Under the pieces are notes generated by a model. That model did no database searches, was not told the origin of the DNA, and saw only the letters and a program-made list of their open reading frames with translations. Shown here one piece after another: positions 48,436-63,358 of a DNA stretch of 64,000 nt (its first letter is position 1; each line of letters begins with the position of its first letter). The stretch is from Neocallimastix lanati (nom. inval.) (taxonomy: Eukaryota > Neocallimastigomycota > Neocallimastigomycetes > Neocallimastigales > Neocallimastigaceae): contig JACVTC010000133.1 of the NCBI GenBank assembly GCA_016946835.1, forward strand, positions 167,001 through 231,000. Reading direction: 5' to 3'. Position numbers and translations under genes: made by a program.

Positions 48436-49617
48436 TTAAACAATATATCGATTTAAAACTGGAATCAATGAAATGATGTAACTGAGTAGTAAACTTACTG
48501 AACTAACTGATACAAAGTAAATAGGAATACCAATTACTGTATTAAATTCTATTCCTAAAAATGAATGTTGATTGATGTTTATTCTATTTAGCATATTTCT
48601 TAAAATTAAGTGACTTAAATACATACCAAAGGTTAAAGAAGAAAGTTTTGTTATTATTTTAGTAGCTTTGTGAGAAAACTGAATTCTTCCAATTTCGAAT
48701 TTAAAGAAAAGAAAGAGGATAAAAGCATAAATAAGTACGAAAATCGAAAAGTTATTTCTATATTGTTCAGAATAGCCTTTATCTCTATTTTCTACATATA
48801 ATGTAAGTAAGACATACGTGATTACATCCACAACACAGAATATATACATTAAAAGTCGAACTATCAGGGATTTAATATTAACATATTTAAGAAGATGATA
48901 ACCAGCAACGAAATAACCAACAAATTCTATAGTAAAGTGGTAATGCCAACGTGAAGTCCATACACCAAGATCATCATATACATTATTTATTCCAACTACC
49001 TTGAATGTATTTCTTAATGTTGGTATTAAAGAACCCCAAACAATGAAAAGACCCAAAAAATATCTTGCTAATACGACATCATCTGAAAAGAATCGTAAGA
49101 ATGGAACAACCATATAACAACCAACAATCATTAGAATAAACCATAAATATTCTTCCCCGACCAAAAAATCTCTAATAAATTTTTTAAGACCTTCTTTTGA
49201 AAATAGAGTAAGATTTTTATTATAATAAACATTTATAAATGCATTAACTGAAGCCCAGAAATAAAAAGCCGTAAAAAGACGTAGGATGTTGTGTCGAAAT
49301 AATTTTTTAAAAGAAAATGGTTTTGAAGGATCTAAAAAAAAGGTTCCTGATAATAAAACAAACATTGGGACACTGAAACGAGTAATTGAATTATATATGC
49401 AAGCAATTTTCCAATTTGGATTATCGGAATTTCTTAAATTTTTCTCATATGTATAATTTGCGCAATGTAAAAATATAATATTAAACATTGAAAATATACG
49501 AGCACAATCTGCCCAATATAAACGATTCTTTTTTCTTGGTCTCAAATCTTGTGTCGAACCATTTGGATCAATTTCATTATTATTCAACGGTAAAAGTTGG
49601 TATTCTGAATCGCTCAT
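48436..49617 (-). CDS. Acyltransferase family 3 integral membrane protein
   Basis: A single exon of 393 residues with about ten membrane segments. The N-terminal signature of the acyltransferase-3 family is clear: RLYWADCARIFSMFNIIFLH with the conserved catalytic-type His51, then SVPMFVLLSGTFFLDPSKP, FKKLFRHNILRLFTAFYFWA and YLWFILMIVGCYMVVPFLRF. In known members this fold transfers an acyl group (often acetyl) from the cytoplasm to extracytoplasmic sugars or other hydroxyl acceptors. In a gut fungus a role in acetylating cell-surface polysaccharide is plausible but inferred. The family is best known from bacteria, so lateral origin is possible; intronless structure is compatible but not proof. 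Start chosen at ATG 49617, giving a ~30-residue hydrophilic leader. Confidence 0.9.
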   Translation of the reverse strand: MSDSEYQLLPLNNNEIDPNGSTQDLRPRKKNRLYWADCARIFSMFNIIFLHCANYTYEKNLRNSDNPNWKIACIYNSITRFSVPMFVLLSGTFFLDPSKPFSFKKLFRHNILRLFTAFYFWASVNAFINVYYNKNLTLFSKEGLKKFIRDFLVGEEYLWFILMIVGCYMVVPFLRFFSDDVVLARYFLGLFIVWGSLIPTLRNTFKVVGINNVYDDLGVWTSRWHYHFTIEFVGYFVAGYHLLKYVNIKSLIVRLLMYIFCVVDVITYVLLTLYVENRDKGYSEQYRNNFSIFVLIYAFILFLFFKFEIGRIQFSHKATKIITKLSSLTFGMYLSHLILRNMLNRININQHSFLGIEFNTVIGIPIYFVSVSSVSLLLSYIISLIPVLNRYIV

Positions 49618-54084
<4,467 letters not shown>

Positions 54085-54255
54085 AAAAATAAAATAAAAT
54101 AAAATAAATAGTTGAAATATGAATATAAAATACAGATTGAATAAAAATAAAATAAAATAAAATAAAATAAATAGTTGAAATATGAATATAAAGTACAGAT
54201 TGAATAAAATAAAATAAAATAAAATAAAATTAAATAAAATAAAATAAAATAATGT
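54085..54255 (-). repeat. Inverted copy of the 1.7-2.8 kb minisatellite
   Basis: Read on the minus strand it shows TTCAATCTGTACTTTATATT then CATATTTCAACTATTTATTT with TTTTA spacers, the same core as at 1.9 kb; about two and a half units. Confidence 0.93.
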
Positions 54256-54986
54256 AGTACCAAATTATTTTATATTTAATTTAATTTCATATATTTCCTT
54301 AAAAATTTTTTAACTTTTTATTTTTTTAATTTTTTTTAAAAAGTGAAAAAAAAAAAAGTTTTTTTTTTAACATATTTAATTAAGTTTTTTAATATAAATA
54401 ATCCCAATTTTTTAAAAATTATATCTGAGAATAATATGTGAAATTCCTATTATATATTCATATTTTACATTATGATGTATCATAAAAATAAAATGTTTTT
54501 ATTATTTAATTAATTATATTATATTATAAATATTATATAATATTTATTATAGTTTTATCATTTCTTTTAAACACCTAACTTTATTTTTATATTTATTTTA
54601 TATTCGTTATCATTATTATTATGAAATATAAATATTTACCGGTATACACTAATAATAATAGATACTAAAAAAAATATAAATGTATGATTTTAACAATATT
54701 CATTTATATTTTTATTATAAAATACTTAATTATATCTAAATTAAAAATTATAATATCAAAAATATTCTATTATTTTTTTGATATTATAATTTAAAAATAA
54801 TAGAATATTTTTGAATTGTTTTATTATTAAGATTATTAATTATACATTATTTACAGAAGATGAATCAATAACTTCTTTTTTTTTTTTTTTTTTAATTTAA
54901 TTTATATATTATTCTTTTTTATTATTTTTTTTTTTTTAATTTAAAATTATTCTTTTATTTTATTTTTTTTTTTAAAAAATAAAAAA
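54256..54986. other. AT-rich 3' flank of the membrane-protein gene
   Basis: Homopolymers and the compound hairpin described separately. No coding signal. Confidence 0.7.
54748..54814. repeat. Compound inverted repeat with two alternative stems
   Basis: TCAAAAATATTCTATTATTT (54756 onward, 22 bp) is the reverse complement of 54793-54814. The overlapping ATTATAATATCAAAA (54748-54762) is the reverse complement of 54776-54790. The two stems share bases, so only one can form at a time. Confidence 0.93.
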
Positions 54987-56264
54987 TTATTCATTGAAAT
55001 CATTTTTTTTATTTTTCATGCTATTTAAGTAATAATTACTATTCAGTGGCCTAAAATAAGAAGAGTTACTTAATATTGTTATAGTATTCGATTCTGAAAA
55101 TTCTTGATTTATAGGTATATTCAAATTTTCATTTCTATTTAAACTATCCATAAATTTATTTTGATTATTTATTAAACTTTCATTTCCAATATCCCCATAG
55201 TCATTATAGTTATGAAAATCATGATAAACCATATTAAAATTAAATATATTGTGATTTGTGGGATTAGATGAATTGGTGGTATTTGAGGAAGAATTATAGT
55301 TTTTTCTGATATTAATATTCTGTTCTACAAAAAATCTAAGTAATATCTGGTCAATATACATTAAATTATAGTTTAAATTAAGAATAATTCTTCTGAGAAA
55401 ATCTGCTCTGGAATCATCAATAGAATTTTGATCTTTAGTATTTATATCATTTCTGAAGTTGACGTACACTACAACAGAAGTAAATCCAAATATAAATGGA
55501 ATACCAATAACAGTTATTATCATTGATAAATATATACGATATTCTGATATTATTTTGAATTTATATAAAAATCTATTTTCGTTACTACTATCATCATTTT
55601 TAATATTATTTATATTATTAAATATATTCTTTTTAAATGCTCTAATGACAGCAAGATCATATAATAAACTAAAAATTTGCTGTCCTGCTACATTTATCCA
55701 TTGTTTAAATTTAAACTCTCTTTCATCTATATCATGAAGATAATTCTTTTCTTCTAGTGGTATATTGTATCCCTTTCTAAAAGGGACATAAGTTAAATAG
55801 TTAAACATTTGTATGATTTTTATAAAATTATAAAGAAAACAAGTAATAAACACCATTTTTAGTTTGCCTTTATTTTTAATGATTGCTGTTGTTCTTAATA
55901 AAGGATACCAATCACCAATGATTTCACTAAAATACCAAAATATACTAGCAACACCATAACTATATAACCAGCTATTATTACTATGAGGCCATCTATTTGA
56001 TTTTTTTTCAAAAAGATCATAAGAATAGAAGAAGCAATCACCAATACATCTTAAAAACCAATGTAAAAATAAAATAATAACCACAGGTCTTTTCCATTTT
56101 TTATAGTTTAATAGAAGAACTAGGCAAGTCCATGTAAAATATTGATTATTTATAAAACATAAAATATTATTACTTTGGTAAAGATCACCTTTATTTAAGG
56201 GAAGTGCATTAATTTCTGTATTGTTTAATCCTGATTTTTCTCCTAAATCTATTATTTCTTTCAT
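54987..56264 (-). CDS. Unidentified multi-pass membrane protein
   Basis: A single exon of 425 residues. After a 30-residue hydrophilic start come about six hydrophobic segments: ~36-55 (CFINNQYFTWTCLVLLLNYK), ~60-80 (VVIILFLHWFLRCIGDCFFY), ~105-125 (YGVASIFWYFSEIIGDWYPL), ~135-155 (MVFITCFLYNFIKIIQMF), ~195-210 and ~245-270 (IYLSMIITVIGIPFIFGFTS). The last ~130 residues are hydrophilic, Asn/Ser-rich and probably cytoplasmic and disordered. Recurrent acidic/aromatic motifs in the membrane part (GDCFFYSYD, SEIIGDWYPLLR) suggest conserved function, possibly receptor- or sensor-like, but I do not recognise a family. Composition is coding-like and the frame is intact. Confidence 0.8.
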   Translation of the reverse strand: MKEIIDLGEKSGLNNTEINALPLNKGDLYQSNNILCFINNQYFTWTCLVLLLNYKKWKRPVVIILFLHWFLRCIGDCFFYSYDLFEKKSNRWPHSNNSWLYSYGVASIFWYFSEIIGDWYPLLRTTAIIKNKGKLKMVFITCFLYNFIKIIQMFNYLTYVPFRKGYNIPLEEKNYLHDIDEREFKFKQWINVAGQQIFSLLYDLAVIRAFKKNIFNNINNIKNDDSSNENRFLYKFKIISEYRIYLSMIITVIGIPFIFGFTSVVVYVNFRNDINTKDQNSIDDSRADFLRRIILNLNYNLMYIDQILLRFFVEQNINIRKNYNSSSNTTNSSNPTNHNIFNFNMVYHDFHNYNDYGDIGNESLINNQNKFMDSLNRNENLNIPINQEFSESNTITILSNSSYFRPLNSNYYLNSMKNKKNDFNE

Positions 56265-57826
56265 ATTTATATTAAATATATTTTTCTTTATTAATTATTT
56301 TTAAATAAAATATACATATATATATAAATATATGATGTTTTTTTTTTTTTATAAAAGTTTTTTAAAGAAAAACATGATTTTAAATATATATAATTTGAAA
56401 TAAATTTTTAAAGAAAAAAATGTTTAAAATTTTTTAATTTATGAGTTGTATACTACTTAATTTTTGTACAACCTTAGTTTAAATTAAATAACAAATAAAA
56501 AAAATATAAATTTTATTCAATTATAATTTGGTTAAACAAATGTAAATCATTTTCCAAATAAATGAAAATGTAACTATAAAAAAAAATTTAATTAAAAATA
56601 ATATATGAAAATCATTCATCTTTTTTTTTTTTTTTTTTTTTTTTTTATTTTTTTTATCTTTCTTTCAATTAAATTAATTTTAATATAAATAAATATTAAA
56701 CTATTATTTTTTTACAGATATAATTATTTAAATAATTTCTATTATGGATTTTTTTTAATTAATCTATAGTAAATAGAAAAAAAATAACAATAATAAAAGT
56801 TTAGTATTTTTTATATTTATAAATAAAGTTTTATAACAATAACAAAAAAAAAAAAAAAAAAGTTAACATAATTTAAAATACAAATTAAAAAAAAAAATTA
56901 TTTATGGATTTACAAAAATTTTATTAAAAAGTTTTGATTTTTGTGTTTTTAATGGTTTTATTATATTTTTATTATATATTAATTATAATATATAATAATA
57001 TTTATTATGAGTTTCATATACTTTTTAATATTATAAATAGTTAATAGATATCATATAAATAATAATATGATTATTAGATTTAAAAATATATGTATTTCAT
57101 AATAATTTATTTTTAACTTATCCCTTTACTTTATATATATAAATTTACTATGATTTATGTAAGAGGAATATCTAAATACTAATAAAATAAATATATTAAG
57201 TAAAATTTATAAAAATAATATTATATAATAAAAACATTTTGAGTTTTTAGAAAATGAAAGAGAAATTTAGTCAGCCACTTAATAAATGATATAAATGATA
57301 TCATAACAACAAAATAAAGTTTAATATATATGAAATTTATAAAAAAAAAAAAGTTTAATATTAAATAAAAATAATTTTTTTTTTAAAAATATGGATGAAA
57401 AAAAAAAAAATTGTGTAACCAAATAAATACTATAGTAAAGCTTTATTATTGGTAATTTATTTTTTTTAATTTTTTTATTATTTTCCTTTTTTTTTAATAT
57501 TTTTTTACTATTTTTTTAATATTTTTAACTCCTATATAGTACTTTACTATTTATTTTATTTTATTTTGTATTATAATTAAACTTACAGGTATATATAGTT
57601 GATCTTTATTATAAAATATTTATATATTTTTTTTATTATATTAACTTATATAGTATTTCTGTACCCAGTTAAGATTTAATATATAACATTGTAGTTATGT
57701 TTTTATATAAAAATCCTTAATAATTATAATATTTAGATTTTTTATTTATATTTTGATGAAGAAATGATTCATTAAAATAATTATAAATAAAGTTTTCTTA
57801 TATTTTTTTCCTACAAGTCAATGAAA

Positions 57827-57860
<34 letters not shown>

Positions 57861-58266
57861 ATATTAATTATTAAAAATTCATTAAAAAAAATGTTAAAAA
57901 TATTTATTTAATATAATTATTTTTTTTTTTAGAACGAAAACTAATACATATTGAATATTTTATTTATTTATTTATTTATTTATTTATTATTAATATTAAT
58001 TTTAAAAATGGTATATATATTGAAGCTTTTTTTTTTTTTTTAATAAAAATTAAAAATAAGAAAATTGATAAACATTATTATATTTATATTTTAAATTTGT
58101 AATAGTAATATTATCTTAATATATTTATTATTTTATAATAATTTTTTTCTAATTTTATTTAATCTTTATTTTTAAAATTTTATATTGTTATTTGTTATTT
58201 ATAATATTTAATGATTGATTAATTCAATTACTGATTATTTCTATTATTTTTATAATATATTTACTT
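56265..58266. other. AT-rich intergenic, nothing seen
   Basis: T24 and A29-class runs at 56621-56646 and 57832-57859, otherwise AT simple sequence. No exon found. Confidence 0.65.
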
Positions 58267-58362
58267 GTACCACAATATCCATTTGGTCCACATCGTAAAT
58301 CCACAAATACCAATACCTTCACAACAAACGGTTTTATATAATGGTAAAGTGGCTTTTAAAGA
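58267..58362 (-). pseudogene. Hevein-like (CBM18) exon fragment, decayed
   Basis: Minus strand. One frame gives KTVCCEGIGICG and, one base shifted, the continuation gives LRCGPNGYCGTSKY. Both pieces resemble parts of hevein-type chitin-binding modules (CC..xG.CG; CGPNxGYCGT). The fragment is only about 30 codons, needs a frame change and has no neighbours, so it is at best an exon relic. A Cys-rich coincidence is possible. Confidence 0.3.
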
Positions 58363-58732
58363 ATAAATAAATAAAAATTATAAATATATGCTGATAATTT
58401 TATGTATTATATATTATGTTTAACATAAAAAAAAGAAAAATAAAATAATATTTAATATTTAAAATAATAAATATGATTCTTAATTGATTATTATTATTTA
58501 ATTCATGCTTAACTGCTCTTTTGTATAATAAAAATTTAATGATACCTTTAGATTGAATTAAAATTAATTTTTGAAGCCAATTATAAAAAAGAAACTACAT
58601 TGAAATTTTTCATTTTTGATTTATTATTAATATATATTATATTTTATTTTGTTTGATTATTTTATTTATATATACATGTATATATTTTATATTTATTTTA
58701 TTCGATTATTTTATATATTTTATTTTATTTTT
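58363..58732. other. AT-rich gap
   Basis: No feature seen apart from short AT repeats. Confidence 0.6.
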
Positions 58733-58925
58733 TTACTTCCGATGTGTACCGCCCTTATTTTCAACTTCCCTCCTCAAGGACATGGGAATATTAAGGTTGT
58801 CACAACACTTCCGTATGCTTTCGTATAGGTAGATATTGTCCCTGCTGGATGGCCCTACTGAGTGTTCAGTATTGGCGCTACGACATGCATATTATTGCCG
58901 AGAATTTTCTATCAAGGTCAAAATT
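58733..58925 (-). repeat. SINE-like dispersed repeat (copy 3, longest tail)
   Basis: A sharply GC-richer 190-bp island. On the minus strand it contains GCGCCAATACTGAACACTCA, GTAGGGCCATCCAGCAGGGA, GGAAGTGTTGTGACAACC and, at the end, GGGCGGTACACATCGGAAGT followed by an A-rich (AAATA)n tail. GCCAATA, GTAGGGCCAT and GGTACxCAT occur in the same order in copy 1 (28.6 kb); GCCAATA..CTGAA and CGGTACACAYCGGAA occur in copy 2 (32.8 kb). One plus-strand frame looks faintly protein-like (IFNFPPQGHGNIKVVTTLPY), so a decayed coding exon is an alternative. Confidence 0.55.
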
Positions 58926-59765
58926 TATAATTAATTAATAAAAATTTAAAAATTTATAATCAATATTTTTTTTTATTTTAATATTTATCCGATTCAGTTA
59001 TATAGATTTTTTTTTATAAAAGTTATATCAATTACACATAATAATTTTTTTTAATATATTAATATTCTTTTTCCATAAAAGACTTATAATTTAAGGTGTG
59101 ATATGTTATTATATTTTAGAAAATTTAAAATTTTTTTTTTTATTCGCCATAAATATTAATAAATGAAAAGTGAAAAGTTTTAATACAATAAAAATTAATA
59201 AATAAAAAAAAAAAAAAAAAAAAGTAAAATTTGATTATAACAAAAAAAAAAAAAATAGTTCTAATAATAATGATTTAAGGTTTAAAAATTCTTCAAAATA
59301 AATCAATTTTGTTAAAAAAAAATAAATAAATAAATAATAAAATATAATTGTAGATAATTATCAAAGTATAAATAAGCTGAAATACAAATTTTAATTTTTT
59401 TTTTAAGTAAAACTTTAATTACTAGAACTAAAGTTTTTGAAATTTAATATTCTTTCCAATATATATAAAACTTTAAAATATGTATATATTATATAAGGAA
59501 AATTTTTATTTTTGATACAAAACTTCATTTATTGTTTTATAAATGTAAAAAGATTAACAATAGTATTTATTAAAATATATATTAAAATATATAAATATAT
59601 TTAGACTCATATTACTAGTAATTTCTTTAAATTATTAATATAATTATTTATAATTTGCAATTTATTATTTATTATTTATTATTTAGTATTTATTTAAAAT
59701 AATTTTTAGAAAAATGAATACAAAAAGTTTAATATTAAAAAAAATCTTAAAAAGATTTTTTTAAA
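58926..59765. other. AT-rich intergenic, nothing seen
   Basis: A runs at 59204-59223 and 59242-59254, no coding signal until the esterase relic. Confidence 0.65.
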
Positions 59766-60168
59766 AAAACATTGACTTTTAGATAATCATTTTTATCACC
59801 TTCTCCTCCATAATTTAAATATAAGACTGGATATTTTTTATTAGTATCATAATTTGGTGGAGTTATAACAATGACAGGTCTTTCAGAACCAGTCATACTA
59901 GAATAATATTTAATTCTATTAATTTCTACATAGGTTACATTTTCTATCTTTACATTAAAGTCTTCGGGAGGACTTTGAATTTCTTTCTCTATTGTTAATA
60001 AAAGAGTTGGAATTTTATCTGGTTCTTCAATAATTAAAGAAATAGCTTAAATTTCATCTTTCTCACTATCCGAAGCTGAATCTTCATCAAAAATTAATTA
60101 AGCGGTTACATAAATTCCGATAATGGAAGTGTAGCTAAAAACAATGAACGAAAAAAAATTTTATACAT
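59766..60168 (-). pseudogene. CE1-type esterase relic (feruloyl/acetylxylan esterase-like N terminus)
   Basis: Minus strand. From ATG 60168 comes a hydrophobic leader resembling a signal peptide, shifted by one base inside a T8 run, then two in-frame stops (one about 15 codons after the other). A clean frame follows: FNVKIENVTYVEINRIKYYS, SMTGSERPVIVITPPNYDTN, KKYPVLYLNYGGEGDKNDYL. This matches the start of the esterase D-like CE1 fold (YYSxxTGxxRxxxVxxPPxYdtnKKYPVLYLxHG). In working enzymes YLLHG is usual; here it is YLNYG. The sequence stops about 135 codons in, before the catalytic Ser motif could appear, and runs into AT-rich DNA. It is a 3'-truncated dead copy. CE1 enzymes remove feruloyl or acetyl groups from plant xylan, a hallmark activity of gut fungi. 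Confidence 0.75.
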
Positions 60169-61044
60169 TTTAAAATATTTATAGATATTAATTTAGAATA
60201 AAATTGTAATTTAAATCTTTTTTTTTTTTTTTTTTAAATATATTTTTAATATAATAACTTTTTATTAGTTGTATATATATACAATAATGAATATTAGTAA
60301 TTAATTATTTAATTAATATATTAATTACATAAATTACATATCTATATTTCAAGCATTTAATGAATTTAATCAGGCAATATTATAGTATTTAATTTTTTTT
60401 CTTTATAATATTAGTAAAAGTTAAAAGAAACGTTCTTAATAACAATAACAACAACAACAACATTATATTACATTGGTAAAATATACAATTTAATTAGGTA
60501 TTGAAAAAACTATTATAATTATTTATTTTAAAATTGATAGAAAAATCTTTTAATTAATTATTTATTAAAAAGAAAAAAAAAAAAAAATTCATAAAATTTA
60601 ATAACAATTTATTATATTAAATTTTGCCTAATACATTATTAATTAATTATTCTAATACATTACAAATTATATCCTTAGCTATACTTTAATAAACTTTAAA
60701 TCATATTTATTATTAATATTGAATTCTCCAAATAATATTTTTAATTTAAGTTGATTTTCATTTAAAAAAATTTTTTTTTTAAATAAAAATATCTTTTCCT
60801 TATTAAAAAAAAAAATAAAAATAAAAATAAAAAATAAAAAATTTAAACATAAAAAAAAATAATAAATTTAATAAATAATAAAATAACAAAAAAAAATAAA
60901 ATAACAAAAGAAAAAAATAAAATAACAATAATTTAAATAAATAATAAATTAAATAATACAAATAGATTACTGATAGATTAATAACAAATAAAATTATATA
61001 TAAATTACTAATCAGTTCAACTTTCAGTATTTAACAACAAAATC
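60169..61044. other. AT-rich intergenic, nothing seen
   Basis: AT simple sequence with (AACAAC)n near 60445-60460 and A/ATA repeats at 60810-60960. Confidence 0.65.
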
Positions 61045-61590
61045 GTACTATTATAGAACGATTCAAAAAATATAACCTTATTGATAAATCAGGGTATCAT
61101 TTTAAAAAACTATTGTCAATAAAATATCTACCAAATAAACTCTGAAAATTAAACAGTTGAATGTTTCAGTAGAGACTAAAATCAAAGATAATATATTTGT
61201 AAATTTGGTTATCGCATGTCAGTATAAAATTCTTCCAGATATGATCCAGAATAACATATCATTGCTTTCAATTTTGATTGGGTCAGAGCACAAGTTCCAT
61301 TGTAAGATTTGGATGATGTGTTTTCCTAAAAAAATTATTATAGTGAATGTCGTAAAATCTGACCTTGAAGAGCATACGGCATCGGTTATGGAATTTTTAT
61401 AGCTCTAGTCATTGATGTCAACCCAAAAGGGAATGTTAAATCTGCAATGAATGAATTCAACACAGCTCAAATATTAAGAATTGTATCTATCAAAAAATGG
61501 TGAAACCGAAAAGATTATAAAAATTAAGCAAGCCGAAGCTGGAGCAGAAACTTGTATGCATATACATAAGATAGATAACAATAAATTAAT
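61045..61590 (+). pseudogene. SPFH/band-7 (HIR- or prohibitin-like) protein relic
   Basis: Pieces in changing plus-strand frames match the hypersensitive-induced-reaction branch of the SPFH family in order: IIERFKKYNLIDKSGYHF (about 61051), then KQLNVSVETKIKDNIFVNLV followed by IACQYKILPD (61154-61240), a diverged block ending KSDLEEHTASVM (about 61390), then IALVIDVNPKGNVKSAMNEF and NTAQILRIVSIKKW (about 61400-61500), and ETEKIIKIKQAEAGAE (about 61505-61550). Known HIR proteins have VETKTKDNVFV, QYKV, AMNEINAAQRLR and EAEKIL..KAAEADAE at these places. At least three frame changes and one internal shortening make it dead. There is no intron trace, and an A22 tract follows at about 61623, so a processed retrocopy is possible. 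Working SPFH proteins scaffold membrane microdomains. Confidence 0.78.
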
Positions 61591-61619
61591 ATATATGTAC
61601 TATTGAGTGAATATGGAAA

Positions 61620-61651
<32 letters not shown>

Positions 61652-62329
61652 AATGAATATGAGCAGTTCTTATGCAATAACAACTGAACTCTATTTTATA
61701 TTTGGCAACTATTATCGTAATTTAATTTTATTAATTTTTAAAATATTTATTAAATATATATATATATATATTATATAAATAAAAAATAACAAAATAAAAT
61801 AATATAATCCTGATATGAATATAAAATAGAAATATCTAAATTAAATAAAAATATCAAAATAAATTAAAAATATAAAGATAAATTAAAAATATAATAATAA
61901 ATTAAAAATATAAAAATAAATTAAGGATATAAAAAATAAATTAAAGCTATCAAAATAAAATAAAATAAAATAAAATTTATATAATAAAACTGAAAAAAAG
62001 TATATATGAAAAAAAAAAAATTTAGACATAAAAAAATATAATTAAACTTAAAAATGTATAAATCTAAATTATTGTTATTAAACCTCAATTAAAAAGTATC
62101 AAAAATAATAAAGTTTTTTTAAAACTTTAAAACATTATTAGTGTTAATCCATATGCATTATATATATTATAAGGTTTAAACTTTTAAATTTTTTATCATA
62201 ATTTATTTATAAGAGTTATTAATATTTGATTTCTAGTATAAATAACTTTTTTTTTTTATCTTTATAATGTAGTTTATACATTATTAATATATGTTATAAT
62301 ACATTTGAAACTTAAGTTATAAATAATAT
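61591..62329. other. AT-rich gap with degenerate tandem repeat
   Basis: An imperfect 17-18 bp tandem array (TAAATTAAAAATATAAAA-like) runs from about 61830 to 61975. Otherwise nothing seen. Confidence 0.65.
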
Positions 62330-62720
62330 GAAATCCGAAAAGAAGACTTTCACGAAGATGATTGAAAAATATTATTATTAAATTGCCCCTCTTTCCCCCA
62401 AGCTGATCTGAGTATTTCATATATTGAATTTCAATCCAGAAGGAGACTTAGTATGTAAAAATTAATATTGTTTTTAAAATTTTCCTTTGAATTATCAGAA
62501 ATATTCAATGATTTCTCTTGAACAATCAGAGAAAAAAATTAATAAAAATTTCATCAATAAATTGAGTGAATAATTGTTGATTAAATTCTTCAAATTTAGG
62601 ACATGAAAGAATCCAAAGTGTGAAAACTAGATACCCTATTACTATCACTATAAAAAGAACAGAATGATGGACATTCCTGTAGATACACTCTGTATTTTTA
62701 GTAAAGGATTTCATATAAAA
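62330..62720 (-). pseudogene. LINE 3' fragment, decayed
   Basis: Minus strand. Around 62680-62590 two adjacent frames give QECPSFCSF and, further on, HTLWILSCPKFEEFNQQLFT followed by QFIDEIFINFF. This parallels the C-terminal zinc motif and following helix of the LINE at 6.7 kb (CSCCG..., SHWIFACKELENF, LDDLFLKFA). The rest down to 62330 is unusually mixed in composition (GGGGGAAAGAGGGGCAATTT) and probably belongs to the same relic. Being only the 3' end, it fits a 5'-truncated, older LINE insertion of the same broad group. Confidence 0.5.
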
Positions 62721-63358
62721 TTTAAATTCATATTTAATATGTTTAATCCAAAAAAAAAAATAAAAATAAAAATAAAATAAAAATAAAATAAATAAAAAAT
62801 AAAAAAATAAAAAAAAAAAATGAAAATTGTGAATATTTTTTATTTTTATTTTGATCTTTTTCTTTTTTCTCATTTTTTTAATTTATTTATGTTATTGAAA
62901 ATATATGGAATTTTTAATATAATTACATAGATAAAATATATAACTATAATTTTTGAATATTTAATTGTAATTCTTTTTCTAAGAACTATTATTAATTATA
63001 AATAATATATATATATTTATTAAAAAATTTTGTTCTTAATAATATCTTGTTAACAATTACTATTAAACACTATATATAAATATTTATATTCATTTACTAT
63101 TATAATTTAAATATATATAATTATTGAATTTTTTAATAACATAACACTACTTGTTAAAAGATAAAGGTAATTTATCAATTATTTATAAGTATTATAGGTA
63201 CATATAACAAATAAAAATAAATAAAAATTGATATATATTTAAAAAATTAAAAATTTAATTTGTTAAATTTATTTTAATATTTACCTATTTATTTACTTAT
63301 TTATTTATTTATTTATTTATTTAAAAATCAAAAAATTAAATTTTTATTTTTATATTAA
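62721..63358. other. AT-rich gap
   Basis: AAAT-type repeats at 62750-62820 and (ATTT)n at 63295-63322. No coding signal. Confidence 0.7.
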
